This document shows, piece after piece, positions 1 through 12,005 of a DNA stretch of 64,000 nucleotides. Source of the DNA: Oryzias latipes (lineage: Eukaryota > Chordata > Actinopteri > Beloniformes > Adrianichthyidae). Under the pieces are notes generated by a model. The model saw only the letters and a program-made list of their open reading frames with translations, ran no database searches and was not told the origin of the DNA. A program made the translations under genes and the position numbers. The DNA lies in contig NC_019873.2 in NCBI RefSeq assembly GCF_002234675.1, forward strand, positions 10,503,740-10,567,739, given 5' to 3'. The first letter of the stretch is position 1. Every line of letters begins with the position of its first letter.

Positions 1-3000
1 ACTATAGAAGTCACTTAATTTTAAGCTAATTTAACATTTTTAACAGAATTCTGAGTTTTAAATTATGCAAATTAAAACAGAAAATTTGTATTAAAGAATT
101 TCTACTCTTCTTCATCAACACTTGGTTTATTATTAGTAGTAATGCACTTTGCAGATTTCACATCTACCGGTATATGCAATTTGCATATAGATGAGACAAA
201 AAAGATTAGGTTTTATGCATTTATCTTTTCTATAAAAGCACTTTTGTAGTTGTTTTTTGCTATTCATGCTATTGTTTTGGTTAAAAAGAATTATTATAGG
301 TCAACTGCTCTAAAACAGCTCCAAGTTCACAGGAACAGATGCCGTTTCCCCAAAAGAAGATTTGTTTTGTCTGCAGAGCTGGGGCTAAGATAGAGCCAGG
401 ATGGATAGATGTGACAACCAACCTTTCTAACACAGAGAAGACCAATATTCTTAAAACAAAGACGCAAAGAGTGCAGCTGCACTGGGCAGCCCTCATTATT
501 TTCATCCCAAACAAAAGATCTCTGTCTGCAGAGACAAAAGAACAACAGCACTGAAAAGTGGAAAAAAAAAGAAAAGAAAAGAAAAGAAAAACACAACTTG
601 GAGCCTGCCACCTAGTGGCAGCAACATGACACATCTGAAAAGAAAAAACTATCCTTGCACGCTTAGTTATGACAGTTTAGGCAAAGCAAAAAGTATCACT
701 TGTGCAAGAAACTTTTGCAAGAAAGTGGAAAATCTTTGCAGGACTAATAGGATCCAGAGGATTTACTCCTGCTGTCTGTTTTCTATAGAGCGCTCTACTT
801 CACTACTGGTTTATAGGACTCTGGTGTCAATGAACGCCTCCCCCAAAATGTTTCTACCACACTAAGAGTTCCTCCTAAATGCAGCTAACGTGTAGCGGTG
901 TTGGGCTTTTTTACATGTTACATGTTACATGAACTTTTTTACATGCTGCAAACAAGGTTGGGAGTTACAGGTATTGTGAATACGCTAAGGCTTCTACCAT
1001 GGCTAACGTGTAGCGTGTTACAAACAGGTTACTGCAAACATGTTAATAAAGTCTGACTGACTGACTGATGTCTGACTCTTTTTTCTCGCTTAATACACCT
1101 ATATAATCCTTATAGTCCGTAAAATACAGTGCATGAACATAGAGTTTACGATTTTGAAATTTCCTGTACAGGTTTGCCCATTTTTCACCCAAAGACAGCC
1201 CGTAGACCTACCTAATGGCAGTTCTGACAGACATAATGCTTCAGCTGTCTGGAGTAGAATCCGCTTGGTTTTCTGGGTTTCAAACATCCAAACATGTGGA
1301 ACCCTGTGAGACGTGAGAGTCTGAAGCTCCAGCTGAGCAGAAGGAGCCTCCTTTAATCTCAAGGCTATGATTGTCCTGGCAGCAGCATCTTTGGTTTCTG
1401 GCTTCGTTTAAAACACTTGAAAAAAATGTCATTTTCAGACAGTTAGGAGTGTTTGTCATCTCTCTGCTCAGCTTCTAACTCAAAGGGATTTTTTCCCCAC
1501 CTGGGATCAGATTCAGAGAGGTGTCTTTGTCTGTAAATAAGTAACAACAGTAAGGTAGGAGGCCTTCATTAATCCTTTAAATAATAAAACATCCTTCTGC
1601 TGTTCTACTTTAAAAGTTAACATTGACTTGAAGCCAGAGAGGATCACGTGACAAGCCCCCATGCAGCTTCCTCTGAGTTTCCTTTGAGACATCCACACCA
1701 GCTGTCAAGGCGCAGGTCCAAACCCAAACCAGAACTCGTGGAAACAGGAATGTCCCTGCAGCTGCAGAGAAACGGAGGAGACGTGGACCTGAGATGCTTC
1801 TGACATGCTAAAAGGAGCCCGCACAAAGCAGAAGCCTCTGCAGGACAAAAACAAAAGTGAACTGTGGGAGCTTTTCAGTCAATATTCACCAAGATGTAAA
1901 TTAAGGTCTGTGTTCCTGCAGCAAGTTTAGGAGAAATCCACTCAGAAAAGACCTTAAATGAATCAAAACAATAATCCATTTACGAGGACATCCATGGATC
2001 TGGTCGTTTACAAGTGGATGCATCCATGGTTTGGGAGGGGCTGGTGCTCAGAGCGCAGGTTTTTAGAAGAATACTCAGACATATGGATCAAAATGCCACT
2101 TTAGGGTTTGTTTTTGTTAGGAATGAACATTATAATACACTTACAGCGTGATACAGGCCCTTTAAAAACACCACTCATTGAAATGTGGTTGGAGGAATTT
2201 AGACTCATTTAAGCATTTTCAATGCAACACACATTGCTTCTTACAGCTTTCCCGACAATCTATGTCATAAACATTTATTAGCGTACTTTCAAACCCAAAG
2301 TCTCCTCATCACTGCAGTTTCTAGCAACCTCCGAGTTAAAACACACGGCACGTATCCTTGCCAGTTACCGCCTTGCAGCATACAAGTACTTAAGTACTAA
2401 GTTTAAAGTGTTGGTCCCGACCTTCAAAACTGGTAAATGACATAAAGTTTTAATAAATTAACTATCCCTAAGGATTATGTTTCCGTCTTTTTCTTGTTGT
2501 TTTGACCCGTCCTTGTAGTTCCTGGCCAATGACTGAAGAAATCTTTGGTAACGTGGTTTTGTTTATAAGCTTTGGTCTGTAACTGAATGGTCCATTTGAT
2601 GCCAGTCTGAATACAGACCAAACGCAAGGTTCAGGACTCGATCTGGACCAAATTAAGCGGACTCCATCCGGAACAAAAGATTTTCCCAGACTGAATACAT
2701 CCTTAATTTATAAGGCTTTTAAAAGTCCACTACATTTATTAAAAACGTCAGATTAATTTAAAATAAGTTCATGTTCATTATCTGTTGTAAAATAGAAAAT
2801 TGCCAGAAAACAGCACAAATGACAAGAACATCTTAGTATAACTGTCAAGCACAGAGGTGGAGGGTTGGTAATGTGGGTTTATTTGCAGCAAAGTTCTGCT
2901 GTATGATTCAGAACCTGGAAGAAAGAGTCAAGTAAAGCTGTGGTGATGATCAGAGAGCTGCAGGCCTCAGGATTAAACATTTACAAGACTGACAGCAGAA

Positions 3001-6000
3001 AGTTAAAGCTCCCCCAGGCCGACTGAATTATTCCTGCTTACATTTCCAGCTGGAACATAACTAAATGCAGGAAGTCCCCCTGCTGCTCGGTTCAGACTAC
3101 AGCGTGGAGGAGACCCCAGACAGCGCAGTTACATGTGGACCCATGAAAACTACCCATGAATGCTTGTTCAGAACTTCTCTGTTCCTCTTTCCCTGAAAGA
3201 CTCAGCAAAGCTGGATGTGGAACTGAAACTGGACATGAAGTATGAAGAAAGAACAGCCTCCTTCAAAGTGAGACGATAAACTCACATAATCCTTGAAATG
3301 AAGCTTCAGTTTACTGAGGTTCTCCTCAGCTTTTAGAAGGTCAAACTGTGGATCTTAAGAACACACAAGCAAGTTTAATTATTTTGAAGAGCTCTACAAA
3401 AACCTTGAATCCGTGTCTGGATTCATGAGATCAATAAGACTCCCCCAGTAAATGAATGATGTTGGTTTTAGGTGGTATTTCCGTGTCTATGGAACCCAGT
3501 TTGAAGACTTGCTGTCTGAGGCAGGAGAAAAACGCTGCTACACCTGTCCCCCACTGAGAGGGGGTTTTCTGGCACGCCTTGCTTGTCTTACTTTTTATAT
3601 ACATTTTATTTCTTTATCTTTTTTTTTCAAAATACACCAGAATGCACTTTTGTTTTATGGGCATCTTGAGTTTTTTTATATATAGGAATATCTTGAGTTC
3701 AGAGATGTTCTGAGTGTTTTTATACATAAGCCTCAATAAGCACATGTTTTGATGTGATCTGTGTGTTTTGAAGTACTTTATATGCTTTATTAAATATATT
3801 TGTTTCGCAGCTTTTCAAAACTAAATTTGTAAAATTGTATCTTGTTATATATTTTTTTTCCTAACTTTAAAACCGTGACACGATCTGAACCATGAGTTTT
3901 GTGATCCGTTGCACCTCTCCTCACTACACACTTTCTACACTTTTTCTCAGACAAACATGAACATTTTCACACTTTTCTCTCTTGTTTAAACTCTCAAAGT
4001 TCAATTTTTCATACAAAAATAAGTCCAGTATTATAGAAAGAAAAGATCTGATCATGATCAAAGATTTACTGGTATGTGGATTTATCAAGCTGAAAGTATT
4101 CTAAACAGGAGACTTGGCATGGATTCACTGACAAGGTCAACAGCCAATTGGGAAGCAGAACAAAGTGCACAATTAAGATAAAAAATAAAAAAATTGGAGA
4201 AACAGTATGAGCCCAAAAGGTGAATCTCAATATGATGAGAGAAAATTGCATCCTGAAAAAGATAGCACCAAGAATTAGTATTTTTTTCTTTAGATATGTT
4301 GCAGCAGCAGAAATATTCTCAGAAGTCAGTCTGCTTCACATTTGTTTGATATTTTTGGTTCAAACTAACAGACCTGTTCGTAATCCTCCTGCAAGTTCAT
4401 CCATGAAGCTCACATCTAGAGTTTCCAGGAAAACTTGAATAAACGTTTACAGACTTTTCTCCTAAAGCTTCAAACCAAATCTCCTAGACTCTAAAACAGT
4501 CCCAAAGACTTGGTCCAAATAGACAGGATTGTTGGGTGATATCCCACCTGCCCTTTTTTTGGGTTTGCTTTCACACATGGCGCTCTCTGGAGAGAACCAC
4601 CAACTGAAGTGGACCAAAGCACCGGAAGAATCACGCAGTTCCAACAGCTAAAACCAGCTCTGACCAGGACGGGGAAACACAGGAAGTAGAAACCCGGAAA
4701 GACCTCTTACATCTGGACGATCACTTCCCGACACCAACCAAAAATTTTCAACTTCTTCTTGATGGTCTTTTCTCCATTAGTTCTGCTCTGACCTTTATTC
4801 TCCTGGTCACAATAGCTGCATTTACACGGACAAAAGTAATCTGAATTAACGCCTGATCAGAATTTAAAACACATCATGTAAAAACGCCATGTGGAATACT
4901 CTGCCCCGATCAGACTCGTTCGGATCAAATTTTCCTTCCGATCAAGACTGGTTGGTTATGCCGATTGTTGATCCAATCGTGGTGCATGTAAACTATTTAT
5001 ACTAACTGGGGGGGGACTCCTGCTCTGGTTTTTTGTGATGTGAGAGCTCCGGAAGCGGCTTTTGAATGCGGAAATGCCACTCTGCACTCTCAAAATTACA
5101 AAACAAAGGCTGATGTCATCCGCACGTATTTACGTGGGGCCAAGATGCCCATTGCTGCGTTGCCCACACATTTTTTAAGTGCATCCAACCCTAACCCCTC
5201 CTCCGGGTCGGTCTGGCAAAGAAGGATTTAGAGCTGGCAACACGTATTTACAACATTATGTGCCAAACAGTCACTTTCAAATAATAAAAGTACACTTGCT
5301 ACATGAATAGAGCATCCATGTTTGGTAACAACAGATCTACTACTTCGTCTGCGTCGGTTTCTGGTATTTTAAATAGTTCTGCGTATGCCAAAATGATTAA
5401 TTTCCATCAATCGTGTGGCAAATGTAAGCGTTTGTTATAATGGGATACATTTTTTCAGCGCCCATGTACACACCTCAATTCTAATCCGATCTTTGATCAG
5501 ATGAAAGACATTTGTGAGCACATGGACAAACTCATCAGAGTTCAGGTGAGCTTCCACACCTGCCGAACCCTGAGAGCCATCAGAGAAGGATAAGCCCGTG
5601 TTTATTTCCCTTTAAGACGCCAACTGAAGCTTGTTGAGTACGAGATCCGTTTGAGTCAGTTTTCCTGAGATGTTGTGACAACAGAAACAGTGAACGTGGA
5701 CATTTTTACGCTGCTTCTGCATTTTAGCTTTGTTTCCCTTCTGAGAAATAGTGACGGTGTGCCACAAAAACCTCCGAATGAACGACAGCGCAAAAACACA
5801 TCAAAAGAAAAACGTTTATTCATCAAAGTACCTTCATTACTCCAAAACACCGACTTCTTTGGGAGCCGGCTGCTGAACTTCTGACATATTTTCCTTCAAC
5901 AAAGACTTAAATCTTTTTTCCTATGAAAGAAAGTTTTTCCATTTAGGTCAAGAAGTGACTCAGGAGTTTTTTCACTTTTACAGCCTGCTGCTTTCAGGGA

Positions 6001-6650
6001 ATCTGCATTTTTTTAACAAACAAATGCAGAAGTGAAAGTCAATCAGCCACTAAAACTGGCTCCAAACAGGTTCTCCTGCAGAAACACGTCAGCTTAAGAG
6101 TCTGTAGCAATCCTAAGGACATGAATCCATCAGAAGAAGCAGATCAGAATCCAAATTAGAAGTTAGAAGCTCAACAAAGCGCTCCTTCTCAAACAAACAA
6201 AGAGTTAAAAACATCTGATCTGTCTGCCACGTCTGCAGATGGACTCCGGCTGCTCTGCAAATGCAGATCCACACTGCAGCTGCAGATTTAAGGACATCCG
6301 GACCAGACACTGTCTGTGTCCAAATGAGATGGGGGAATGCAGACTGGGCTCCCCGAAAAGCCCCCAAAACTTTTGAAGGTTTTGATCAGGCGTTTCAGCT
6401 TACCTTTACTGTGAAAAGGTTCAGCATTAAAAAAATATGTCAGCAGAATGTTTTATAATATTGTGTGGATGTGTGTGTAAGTGTGTGTGTGTGTGGGGGG
6501 GGGGGGGGGCAGCATAAATTCCCATCTTTTCCCCTTTGAATGAATGTTTTTCAGGCTTTAATCACGTGCTTCCGTTTGCCTTTATTGTGAAAAGGTTCAG
6601 CCATTAAAATAAAAGTCTGAGGAGTGTTTTATTGTGGTGGGTGGGGTTAC
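1..6650 (-). other. Intron 1 of the tbc1d12-like gene (left part); no exon found
   Basis: This stretch lies downstream of the splice donor at 6650-6651 on the minus strand. I searched the minus strand for the next conserved TBC1D12 segment, the basic stretch ending in a GWKLFG-like motif, and did not find it, so intron 1 should extend past the left edge. The stretch holds short AT-rich unique sequence, a GAAAA-type run near 570-600, a G run near 6496-6510, and direct repeats of a CTAACGTGTAGCG motif near 886-1015. Short open frames here have no recognisable domain and look like chance. Confidence 0.5.
886..1065. repeat. Short repeat with duplicated CTAACGTGTAGCG motif
   Basis: The motif CTAACGTGTAGCG occurs near 886 and again near 1004. 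Between them are copies of ACATGTTACATG, and the block ends in an AATAAAGTCTGACTGACTGA tail. It looks like the end of a dispersed element. The family is not recognised. Confidence 0.3.
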
Positions 6651-7813
6651 CTGGTGAAGAAATCTGCGATTCCGAACCTCTTCGGCAGCAGCTTCTGCTC
6701 CGTGCCGGCGCCCTGCTCGCTCCGGTCCGGTAGATTGTCGGGGGCGCTCTGCCGCCGCCCCCCCTCCAGAACATTCCGCAGGTACTCCTCCGACACCTCA
6801 TTTTCAAAATAAAAGCCCCCATCCTCCTCCGGGGACAGTGGGGTGGCGTCGCAGCTGAGGGACACCGCGAGGTTGAGGTTAGTCCTCAGACTCTGCGGCC
6901 TGATGGGGGCCCGGAGGTAAGCGGGCTCCCCATCTTCCTCCTCCTCTTCGCCCGGGATGGGGGGCTCAGACAGCGGGCTGTCACTGTATGGATCTGACAA
7001 GGTGGAGGGGCTGGGTGAGGGGATTTTGTCACAGGGTTCCAGGGAGAGGGGCGGCTTGCAGAGACCGAGGAGCTCTGACGCGAAAGGAGCGTCTTCTCCC
7101 GAGGCTGGAGGAAGCGGATGCCCGCTGAGACTCAGCCCGGACCCCGGCGAGTTTCCCAGAAGATGCAAACCGCCGTTGGCTACTCTCAGCTCCCACGGCT
7201 CCGAAGCGTGTCCGTGACCCAGAAACGGTTCACAATCCGCGCTGACCTCCCCGGGACAGTCAGCGACCCCGTTGGACATGTTGACCGCAATGCAGCCCGG
7301 GTGCATCCGCGCGCACGCGGGTCGATCGAGGGGAGCAAAAGCCCGGACGGAGCCCTCTTCCACCAGGCACTCGCCTCTGCTCTCTGCTGCGATGTGCTGG
7401 ACCTGTTGGTCTTGGTCCAGGAGCGCAGCTGCGGGGGAAGTCTCTGTGCTCCCATCTCCTCTTTCTCCGTGACCCCCCTCCTCCAGCTGCTCCTCTAGAC
7501 CGGTAGATTCACTAAACCCGTTCAGGCCTCCGCAAACCCCCGAAATCACGCAGGTGTCGATCAGCTGTCCCGGCAGCAGCCGCTCCGCCAGGTCCAGCAT
7601 GATTTTAGCCGGCGGCAGGGAGGGGTCTCTGTTTACATTCCTCCCGTTCTCGGTCGCATAAGCTGGAGGCTTAGCAGTTTCCTGACCCCCGCTGACACGG
7701 GCGAGCAGCCCGGAGTGACACAGCCTCCTCGCTCCGCCTGGTCCTCCCGCCGTCTCCTCTACTACATTACAGTCGATCCCGAACGAACCTCCGTTCTTCC
7801 CCGTCACCTCCAT
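6651..7813 (-). CDS. tbc1d12: First coding exon of a TBC1D12-like Rab GTPase-activating protein
   Basis: The exon encodes 387 residues plus two bases. It starts at ATG 7813-7811 and ends at the donor CACCAG|GTAACC. The protein is low-complexity and acidic: a run of E/D at about residues 300-306, proline-serine stretches at about 275-295, and a final FGIADFFTR. Human TBC1D12, as I remember it, has a long disordered first-exon region ending in a very similar FADFFTR just before the conserved part and the catalytic TBC domain. The family accelerates GTP hydrolysis by Rab proteins on endosomal and recycling membranes, and TBC1D12 has been linked to Rab11-positive endosomes. The catalytic domain is not in this window; it should lie beyond position 1. 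TBC1D14 is the nearest alternative, but its matching segment is less similar. The identity rests mainly on the exon end and the gene architecture. Confidence 0.7.
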
Positions 7814-8139
7814 GACCTCTCAGTCCGCCAAGCGTGCTTCGGGCCCCGCGAGAAATCCCTGCGACGAGTCGTCCGGCCCCAACGGCCGAGCTCCGCAGTG
7901 GCTGTTTGTGTCGTTCTCCGAGGACGTGGCTACCATCTTAGCCGGTGCTATTTCAGCGTTAGCTAACGTGCAGCACGGAAGTGAAGCATCTCCGGGTTGT
8001 GAATCTACAAATGTTTTCCCCGACCGTGGGAGCGAAGACGCCCGGAGGCGGAGGATAAACTAAACCCAGAAACGATCAGCTTTCTGCTGCAGCGGCATTC
8101 CTCTCACAGTCAGGCGCCATCTTGAAAATTCCCCAACAA

Positions 8140-8147
8140 TGACGTCA
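8140..8147. promoter_or_regulatory. Consensus cAMP response element (TGACGTCA)
   Basis: This is a perfect 8-bp CRE palindrome at the distal edge of the CpG-rich stretch. CREB/ATF proteins bind such sites, often in CpG-island promoters. It lies about 16 bp from the YY1-like motif. Confidence 0.5.
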
Positions 8148-8150
8148 GCG

Positions 8151-9117
8151 TTCTAACTCGCTCTGCTTGTTTTGATTCGCTGAAGGGTTTTTTACTGACA
8201 CCTGTCGGTCATTCTATATAACTGCAAAATGTTTTTAGTTTGGGGGGTGGGCGGTTCCAACTTAAAATCTTACAAAATTATTTTCATTTATAAAAATTAA
8301 ACAACGGGGGAAATATAATAATTATTATTGTATTATAACAGCCTGAATAGGTACAAAAACAAACATCAATAACAAAAATACAAAGCTATTTTGATTTTTT
8401 CAAACAATTTGAAGCAACATGTTAAATCAATATGGAGTTAAATCAAAATGGAGCAAATAGTTAAAACAACATTTATCAAGTAATATACTCAATGATACTA
8501 TTTGCTTTTTTGCTGTATTTAGCATTTTCAAATGCTAAGAAATAAGATTTGAAGACATTCAGAAACAAGTAAATGACTTTTTGCCTTTTCACCATTTGCA
8601 CCAAAGATTTTTAGTCATAACGAACATGTCCAGAACCGATACATACATGTATTTCTCATTTCATGTAATACATCACAAATATTAAAGTGATTAAGTCAAA
8701 TACATTTAATTAATACCTACTTATATGTGTACAACAACAAATAAGTTAGTGTTAAAAATATAATTCCAACGTTTTACTGTTCCTATCACAAAAGCACTTT
8801 TACCCAACTCAATTTGTAAGAGTTCTTTAAAATGCTGACAATATATAGTGGCTTTGTACAATAAATCTTGCATTTTAGTTCTTCTTTTCTTTTTCTTTTT
8901 TTACTTGAAGTAATTTGATTTTGCCTTATAATTGAATAGAAGAGTAATTCTCTGAATTTGGTGTACTTTGAGTCTATTTGTGTATTTGAGCATTGGATCT
9001 GACAAGGGACTACTGAACCCCTCAGAATATGTTTTCCCACCTTATGCATGAAATACCCCAAATAATTAGAAATTAATTTGTGGCTTTGTTTTGGATTCAA
9101 TGCTTTTGCTGCCCAAT
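8151..9117. other. AT-rich intergenic DNA, no gene seen
   Basis: This is AT-rich sequence between the tbc1d12-like promoter and the Tc1 remnant. The open frames are short, lack domains and include poly-T-encoded stretches. I see nothing else supportable. Confidence 0.4.
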
Positions 9118-9840
9118 CTAACTTCTGTTCATTCTAAAAAAGGTTTTGAAACTTATTCTCCTAATTCCTTGGTAATCATCTGTTCCATGTGTTATACAAC
9201 TTATAGTAAGTAAATCATATTTGATTCTAAGTCCAGCCTTCAGCCCTGTAACAGTGTTTTTTGTTACACAGATCAGTCGTCCTGGTCCCTTTGCTGAAAA
9301 ACAGCCCAGAATCCTAATGTTTCCACCCCCATGCTTTACAGTAGGTATGGTGTTCTTTGGATGCAACTCAGCATTCTTTCTCCTCCAAACACGATGAGTA
9401 GAGTTCTTACCAAAAGTTCTATTTTGGTTTCTTCTGACCATAGGACATTCTCCCATCCTCTTCTGGATCATCCAAATGCTCTCTAGTAAACTTTAGACCT
9501 GCACATGTACTGGCTTTAGCAGGGGGACAAGTCTGGCACTGCAGGATTTGAGTCCCTGGCGGCGTAGTGTGTTACTGATGGTATCCTTTGTTACTTTGGT
9601 CCCAGCTCTCTGCATGTCATTCAGTAGATGTGGGATTTTGGCTCACCGTTTTTGTGATCGAACCCCAAATGGAGGGAGATTATCAGTGGACTTGTATGTC
9701 TTCTATTTCCTAATAATTGCGCCCACAGTTGATTTCTTCACACCAAGCTGCTAACCTATTGCAGATTCAGTCTTCCCCGCCTGCTGCAGGTCAACAATTT
9801 GGTTTCTGGTGTCCTTAGACAGTTCTTTGGTCTCTGCCAT
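9118..9840 (-). pseudogene. Tc1 transposase pseudogene
   Basis: On the minus strand an ATG at 9840 begins a recognisable Tc1 transposase N-terminus, starting with AETKELSKDTRN and followed by the paired-type helix-turn-helix region. It is broken by several in-frame stops and small deletions. The longest surviving open part (9471-9118) holds the middle of the catalytic domain, with FGKNSTHRVWRRKNAELHP and the KHGGGNI motif. The C-terminal catalytic part is lost. It cannot encode an active enzyme. Confidence 0.8.
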
Positions 9841-10189
9841 AGTGGAGTTTGGAGTGTGACTGTTTGAGGTTGTGGAAAGGTGTCTTTTATATAGAGAACC
9901 AGTTCAAACAGGAGCCATTAATACAGGTAACAAGTGGAGGAAAGAGGATCCTCTTACAGAAGACGTCACAGGTCTGTGAAAGCCAGAAATCTGGCTTGTT
10001 TGTTATTGATAAAATACTTATTTTCCACCATAATTTACAAATAAATTCTTTAAAAATCAGACAATGTGATTTTCTGGATTTCTTATCTCATTTTGTCACT
10101 CATAGTTGAGGTTTACCTATGATGAAAATCACAGACACCAAGTGGGAGAACCTGTACAATTGGTGGCTGAATAAAAACTTTTACCACTG
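9118..10189 (-). mobile_element. Degenerate Tc1/mariner-type transposon
   Basis: The right end is preserved: an inverted-terminal sequence finishing in CCACTG at 10189 and followed by TA, the target dinucleotide of Tc1 elements. Inward of it are the typical long untranslated spacer and the transposase remnant. I found no matching left terminal repeat, so the element is truncated near 9118. A second small fragment of the same end region occurs in opposite orientation near 12195-12285. Confidence 0.75.
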
Positions 10190-10229
10190 TAAATGTGCAC
10201 GTGCCATCCCCTGTATAGGCATGCATGTA

Positions 10230-10521
10230 CAGTCAGGACCATGAATATTTGGACAGAGACACATTCTTTCTAATTTTGTTTCTGTACATTACCACAGTGA
10301 ATTTGAAACAAAACAACTCAAATTCCATTGAAGTGCAGACTTTCAGCTTTTATTGAATGGGTTGAACAAAAAGATTGCATAAAAATGTGAAAAACCAAAG
10401 CATTTTTTAACCCAATCCCTTCATTTCATCTGAGTTGTTTTATTTCGAATTCACTGTGGTAATGTACAGAAACAAAATTAGAAAGAATGTGTCTCTGTCT
10501 AAATATTTATGGTCCTGATTG
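10230..10521. mobile_element. 292-bp MITE with long inverted repeats and TA target duplication
   Basis: The left end starts CAGTCAGGACCATGAATATT and the right end reads the same inverted with few mismatches. The inverted repeats extend for roughly 100 bp, leaving a small central loop. TA dinucleotides flank both ends (10228-10229 and 10522-10523). This is the structure of a Tc1/mariner-mobilised MITE. It carries no coding capacity. Confidence 0.8.
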
Positions 10522-10743
10522 TACATACCTATATAGGCTTTATCTTACATGTGCACCCTTCTGTAGACATGTACATACATGTCCAATTGTGCAAATCTAT
10601 ATAGCAGTGTGCAGCCCTATACTGGCATGCACTTACAAGAATTTTTCTGTAATGGTATATTTTGATATTTTCTCCAGGAAAATTTTGTTTTTGGACGTCA
10701 GCATGGGCAGATATGCTGGTACACATGAGATGCTTTTCTTTAG

Positions 10744-10817
10744 AGGCACTGCTGGGATTTGGACCCAGGATCTCCTGTTTACTAGACAGGCACTTTAACC
10801 AACTAAGCCACAGTGCC
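10744..10817 (-). tRNA. tRNA-Thr-like unit 1, anticodon AGT (possibly a pseudogene)
   Basis: 74 nt that fold as a cloverleaf: acceptor stem GGCACTG/CAGTGCC is perfect, the D arm contains AGTTGGTTAAAG, the anticodon stem is CCTGT/ACAGG with loop CTAGTAA, and the T stem is CTGGG/CCCAG. The sequence is clearly tRNA-Thr. The T loop reads TCCAAAT rather than TTCGAAT, which weakens the pol III B box. I see no TTTT terminator within about 20 nt downstream. It could therefore be a pseudogene or a tRNA-derived repeat. Confidence 0.6.
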
Positions 10818-10910
10818 TGACAACAATAAATTAAATGGTTTTTCACAATCGTTGAATACATCAAATGATTTTACATTTTTTTCTTTGGTACACATTCATT
10901 TTAAGCCAAA

Positions 10911-10993
10911 ATTGTTGGGATTTTGGATTGGACCAAGGACCAAGTATCTTCTTTTTAATAGACAGGCGCTTTAACTAACTAAGCCACAGCGCC
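10911..10993 (-). pseudogene. Degraded tRNA-Thr-like unit 2
   Basis: The 5' half is intact (GGCGCTGTGGCTTAG, D arm, start of the anticodon arm). The anticodon loop reads CTATTAA, the anticodon stem is disrupted and the T arm is badly diverged. It sits in the same repeated context as its neighbours, so it is a decayed array member. Confidence 0.6.
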
Positions 10994-11247
10994 TGTTAAC
11001 AATAAAGTAAATGGTTATTCATAAACTCTAAATAGATCAAATGATTTCAATGAATTTTGTTCGGTAGACACTGATTTTAAGGGAATGTTGCCTGCCTTCT
11101 AAGGATTTTTAGTTTTTCTAAATGTATTTGAAAATAATTAATAACCGTATTTACAATTTTTCCATTAAGAGAAATTGGTAAAGTGTATCAATATGGAACC
11201 TTTTTGCTTCAGTCTGAACATTTATTCAAAGTAGAAGCTTTTTGACA

Positions 11248-11321
11248 AGGCACTGCTGGGATTTGGACCCAGGATCTCCTGTTTACGAGACAGGCGCTTT
11301 AGCCAACTAAGCCACAGCGCC
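11248..11321 (-). tRNA. tRNA-Thr-like unit 3, anticodon CGT (possibly a pseudogene)
   Basis: Full-length 74-nt cloverleaf. The acceptor stem GGCGCTG/CAGTGCC pairs with one G-U, the anticodon stem is CCTGT/ACAGG and the loop CTCGTAA gives anticodon CGT. It shares the T loop TCCAAAT with units 1 and 4. No nearby pol III T-run is seen. Confidence 0.6.
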
Positions 11322-11566
11322 TGATAACAATAAAGAAAATGGTTGTTCATAAACGCTAAATATATCAAATGATTCCAATGATTTTGTTCGGTAGACACTG
11401 ATTTTAAGGGAATGTTGCCTGCCTTCTAAGGATTTTTAGTTTTTCTAAATGTATTTGAAACATAATTATTTACAACTTTGGAATTAAAAGCAATTGGTAA
11501 AGTCTGTTAATGTGGAATATTTTTGCTTCAGTCTGAACATTTAATCAAAGGAGTAGCTTTATGACA

Positions 11567-11640
11567 AGGCACTGCTGGGATTTGGACCCAGGATCTCCTG
11601 TTTACGAGACAGGCGCTTTAACCAACTAAGCCACAGTGCC
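11567..11640 (-). tRNA. tRNA-Thr-like unit 4, anticodon CGT (possibly a pseudogene)
   Basis: 74-nt cloverleaf with a perfect GGCACTG/CAGTGCC acceptor stem and anticodon CGT. It carries the same altered T loop as units 1 and 3. The flanks closely repeat those of unit 3, at a spacing of 319 bp. Confidence 0.6.
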
Positions 11641-11931
11641 TGACAACTATGATGTAAATGGTCTTTGACATTCGTTGAATACATCAAATGACACCAAATT
11701 TCATATCTGGTATACATACATTTTAAGGCAAAATCGCCTGTCTTCTAAAGTTTTTTGTAATGCCATAAAGGTTTTTGAAAAAAATTAAAGTAAGAATTAG
11801 AAAAAAGAAAAGAAACTGATTAAAAAACATCAGTGATTATCCATTAATGGCAAATCTTAACACTTTTCTACTACGAGAGTTTTGATTTCAGCATGGACTA
11901 ACGCTGACACATATGTGATGCTTTTCTTAAG

Positions 11932-12005
11932 AGGTACTGCTGGGATTGGAACCTAGGATTTCCTGTTTACGAGACAGGCGCTTTAACCATCTAAGCCACA
12001 GCGCC
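11932..12005 (-). tRNA. tRNA-Thr-like unit 5, anticodon CGT (possibly a pseudogene)
   Basis: 74-nt cloverleaf with anticodon CGT. Its acceptor stem has a mismatch (GGCGCTG/CAGTACC). The T loop reads TTCCAAT, closer to canonical than the other members. The CCTAG/AATCC region shows further drift, so it is probably a pseudogene. Confidence 0.5.

Larger units (their letters stand above)
6650..8150 (-). promoter_or_regulatory. CpG-rich promoter and first exon of tbc1d12-like gene
   Basis: CpG dinucleotides are frequent from about 6660 to 8150, in contrast to the AT-rich flanks. The stretch covers the first coding exon and about 330 bp upstream. At 8114-8124 the minus strand reads CAAGATGGCGC, a YY1-type initiator motif. 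At 8140-8147 there is a perfect palindromic CRE (TGACGTCA). The two lie 300-335 bp upstream of the ATG, so transcription probably starts near here. The start site itself cannot be placed from sequence alone. Confidence 0.6.

Noticed and set aside
4820-5560. Possible MITE with TTTACACGGACAAA-like end
   Set aside because: I could not find a matching inverted end or target duplication.
6957-7498. Plus-strand open frames across the tbc1d12-like exon
   Set aside because: They are antisense shadows created by high GC and the low-complexity coding strand. They show no domain or splice context.
7812-8063. Plus-strand frame in the CpG-rich promoter (83 residues)
   Set aside because: It could suggest a divergent gene, but it has no recognisable domain, and CpG-rich DNA opens frames by chance.
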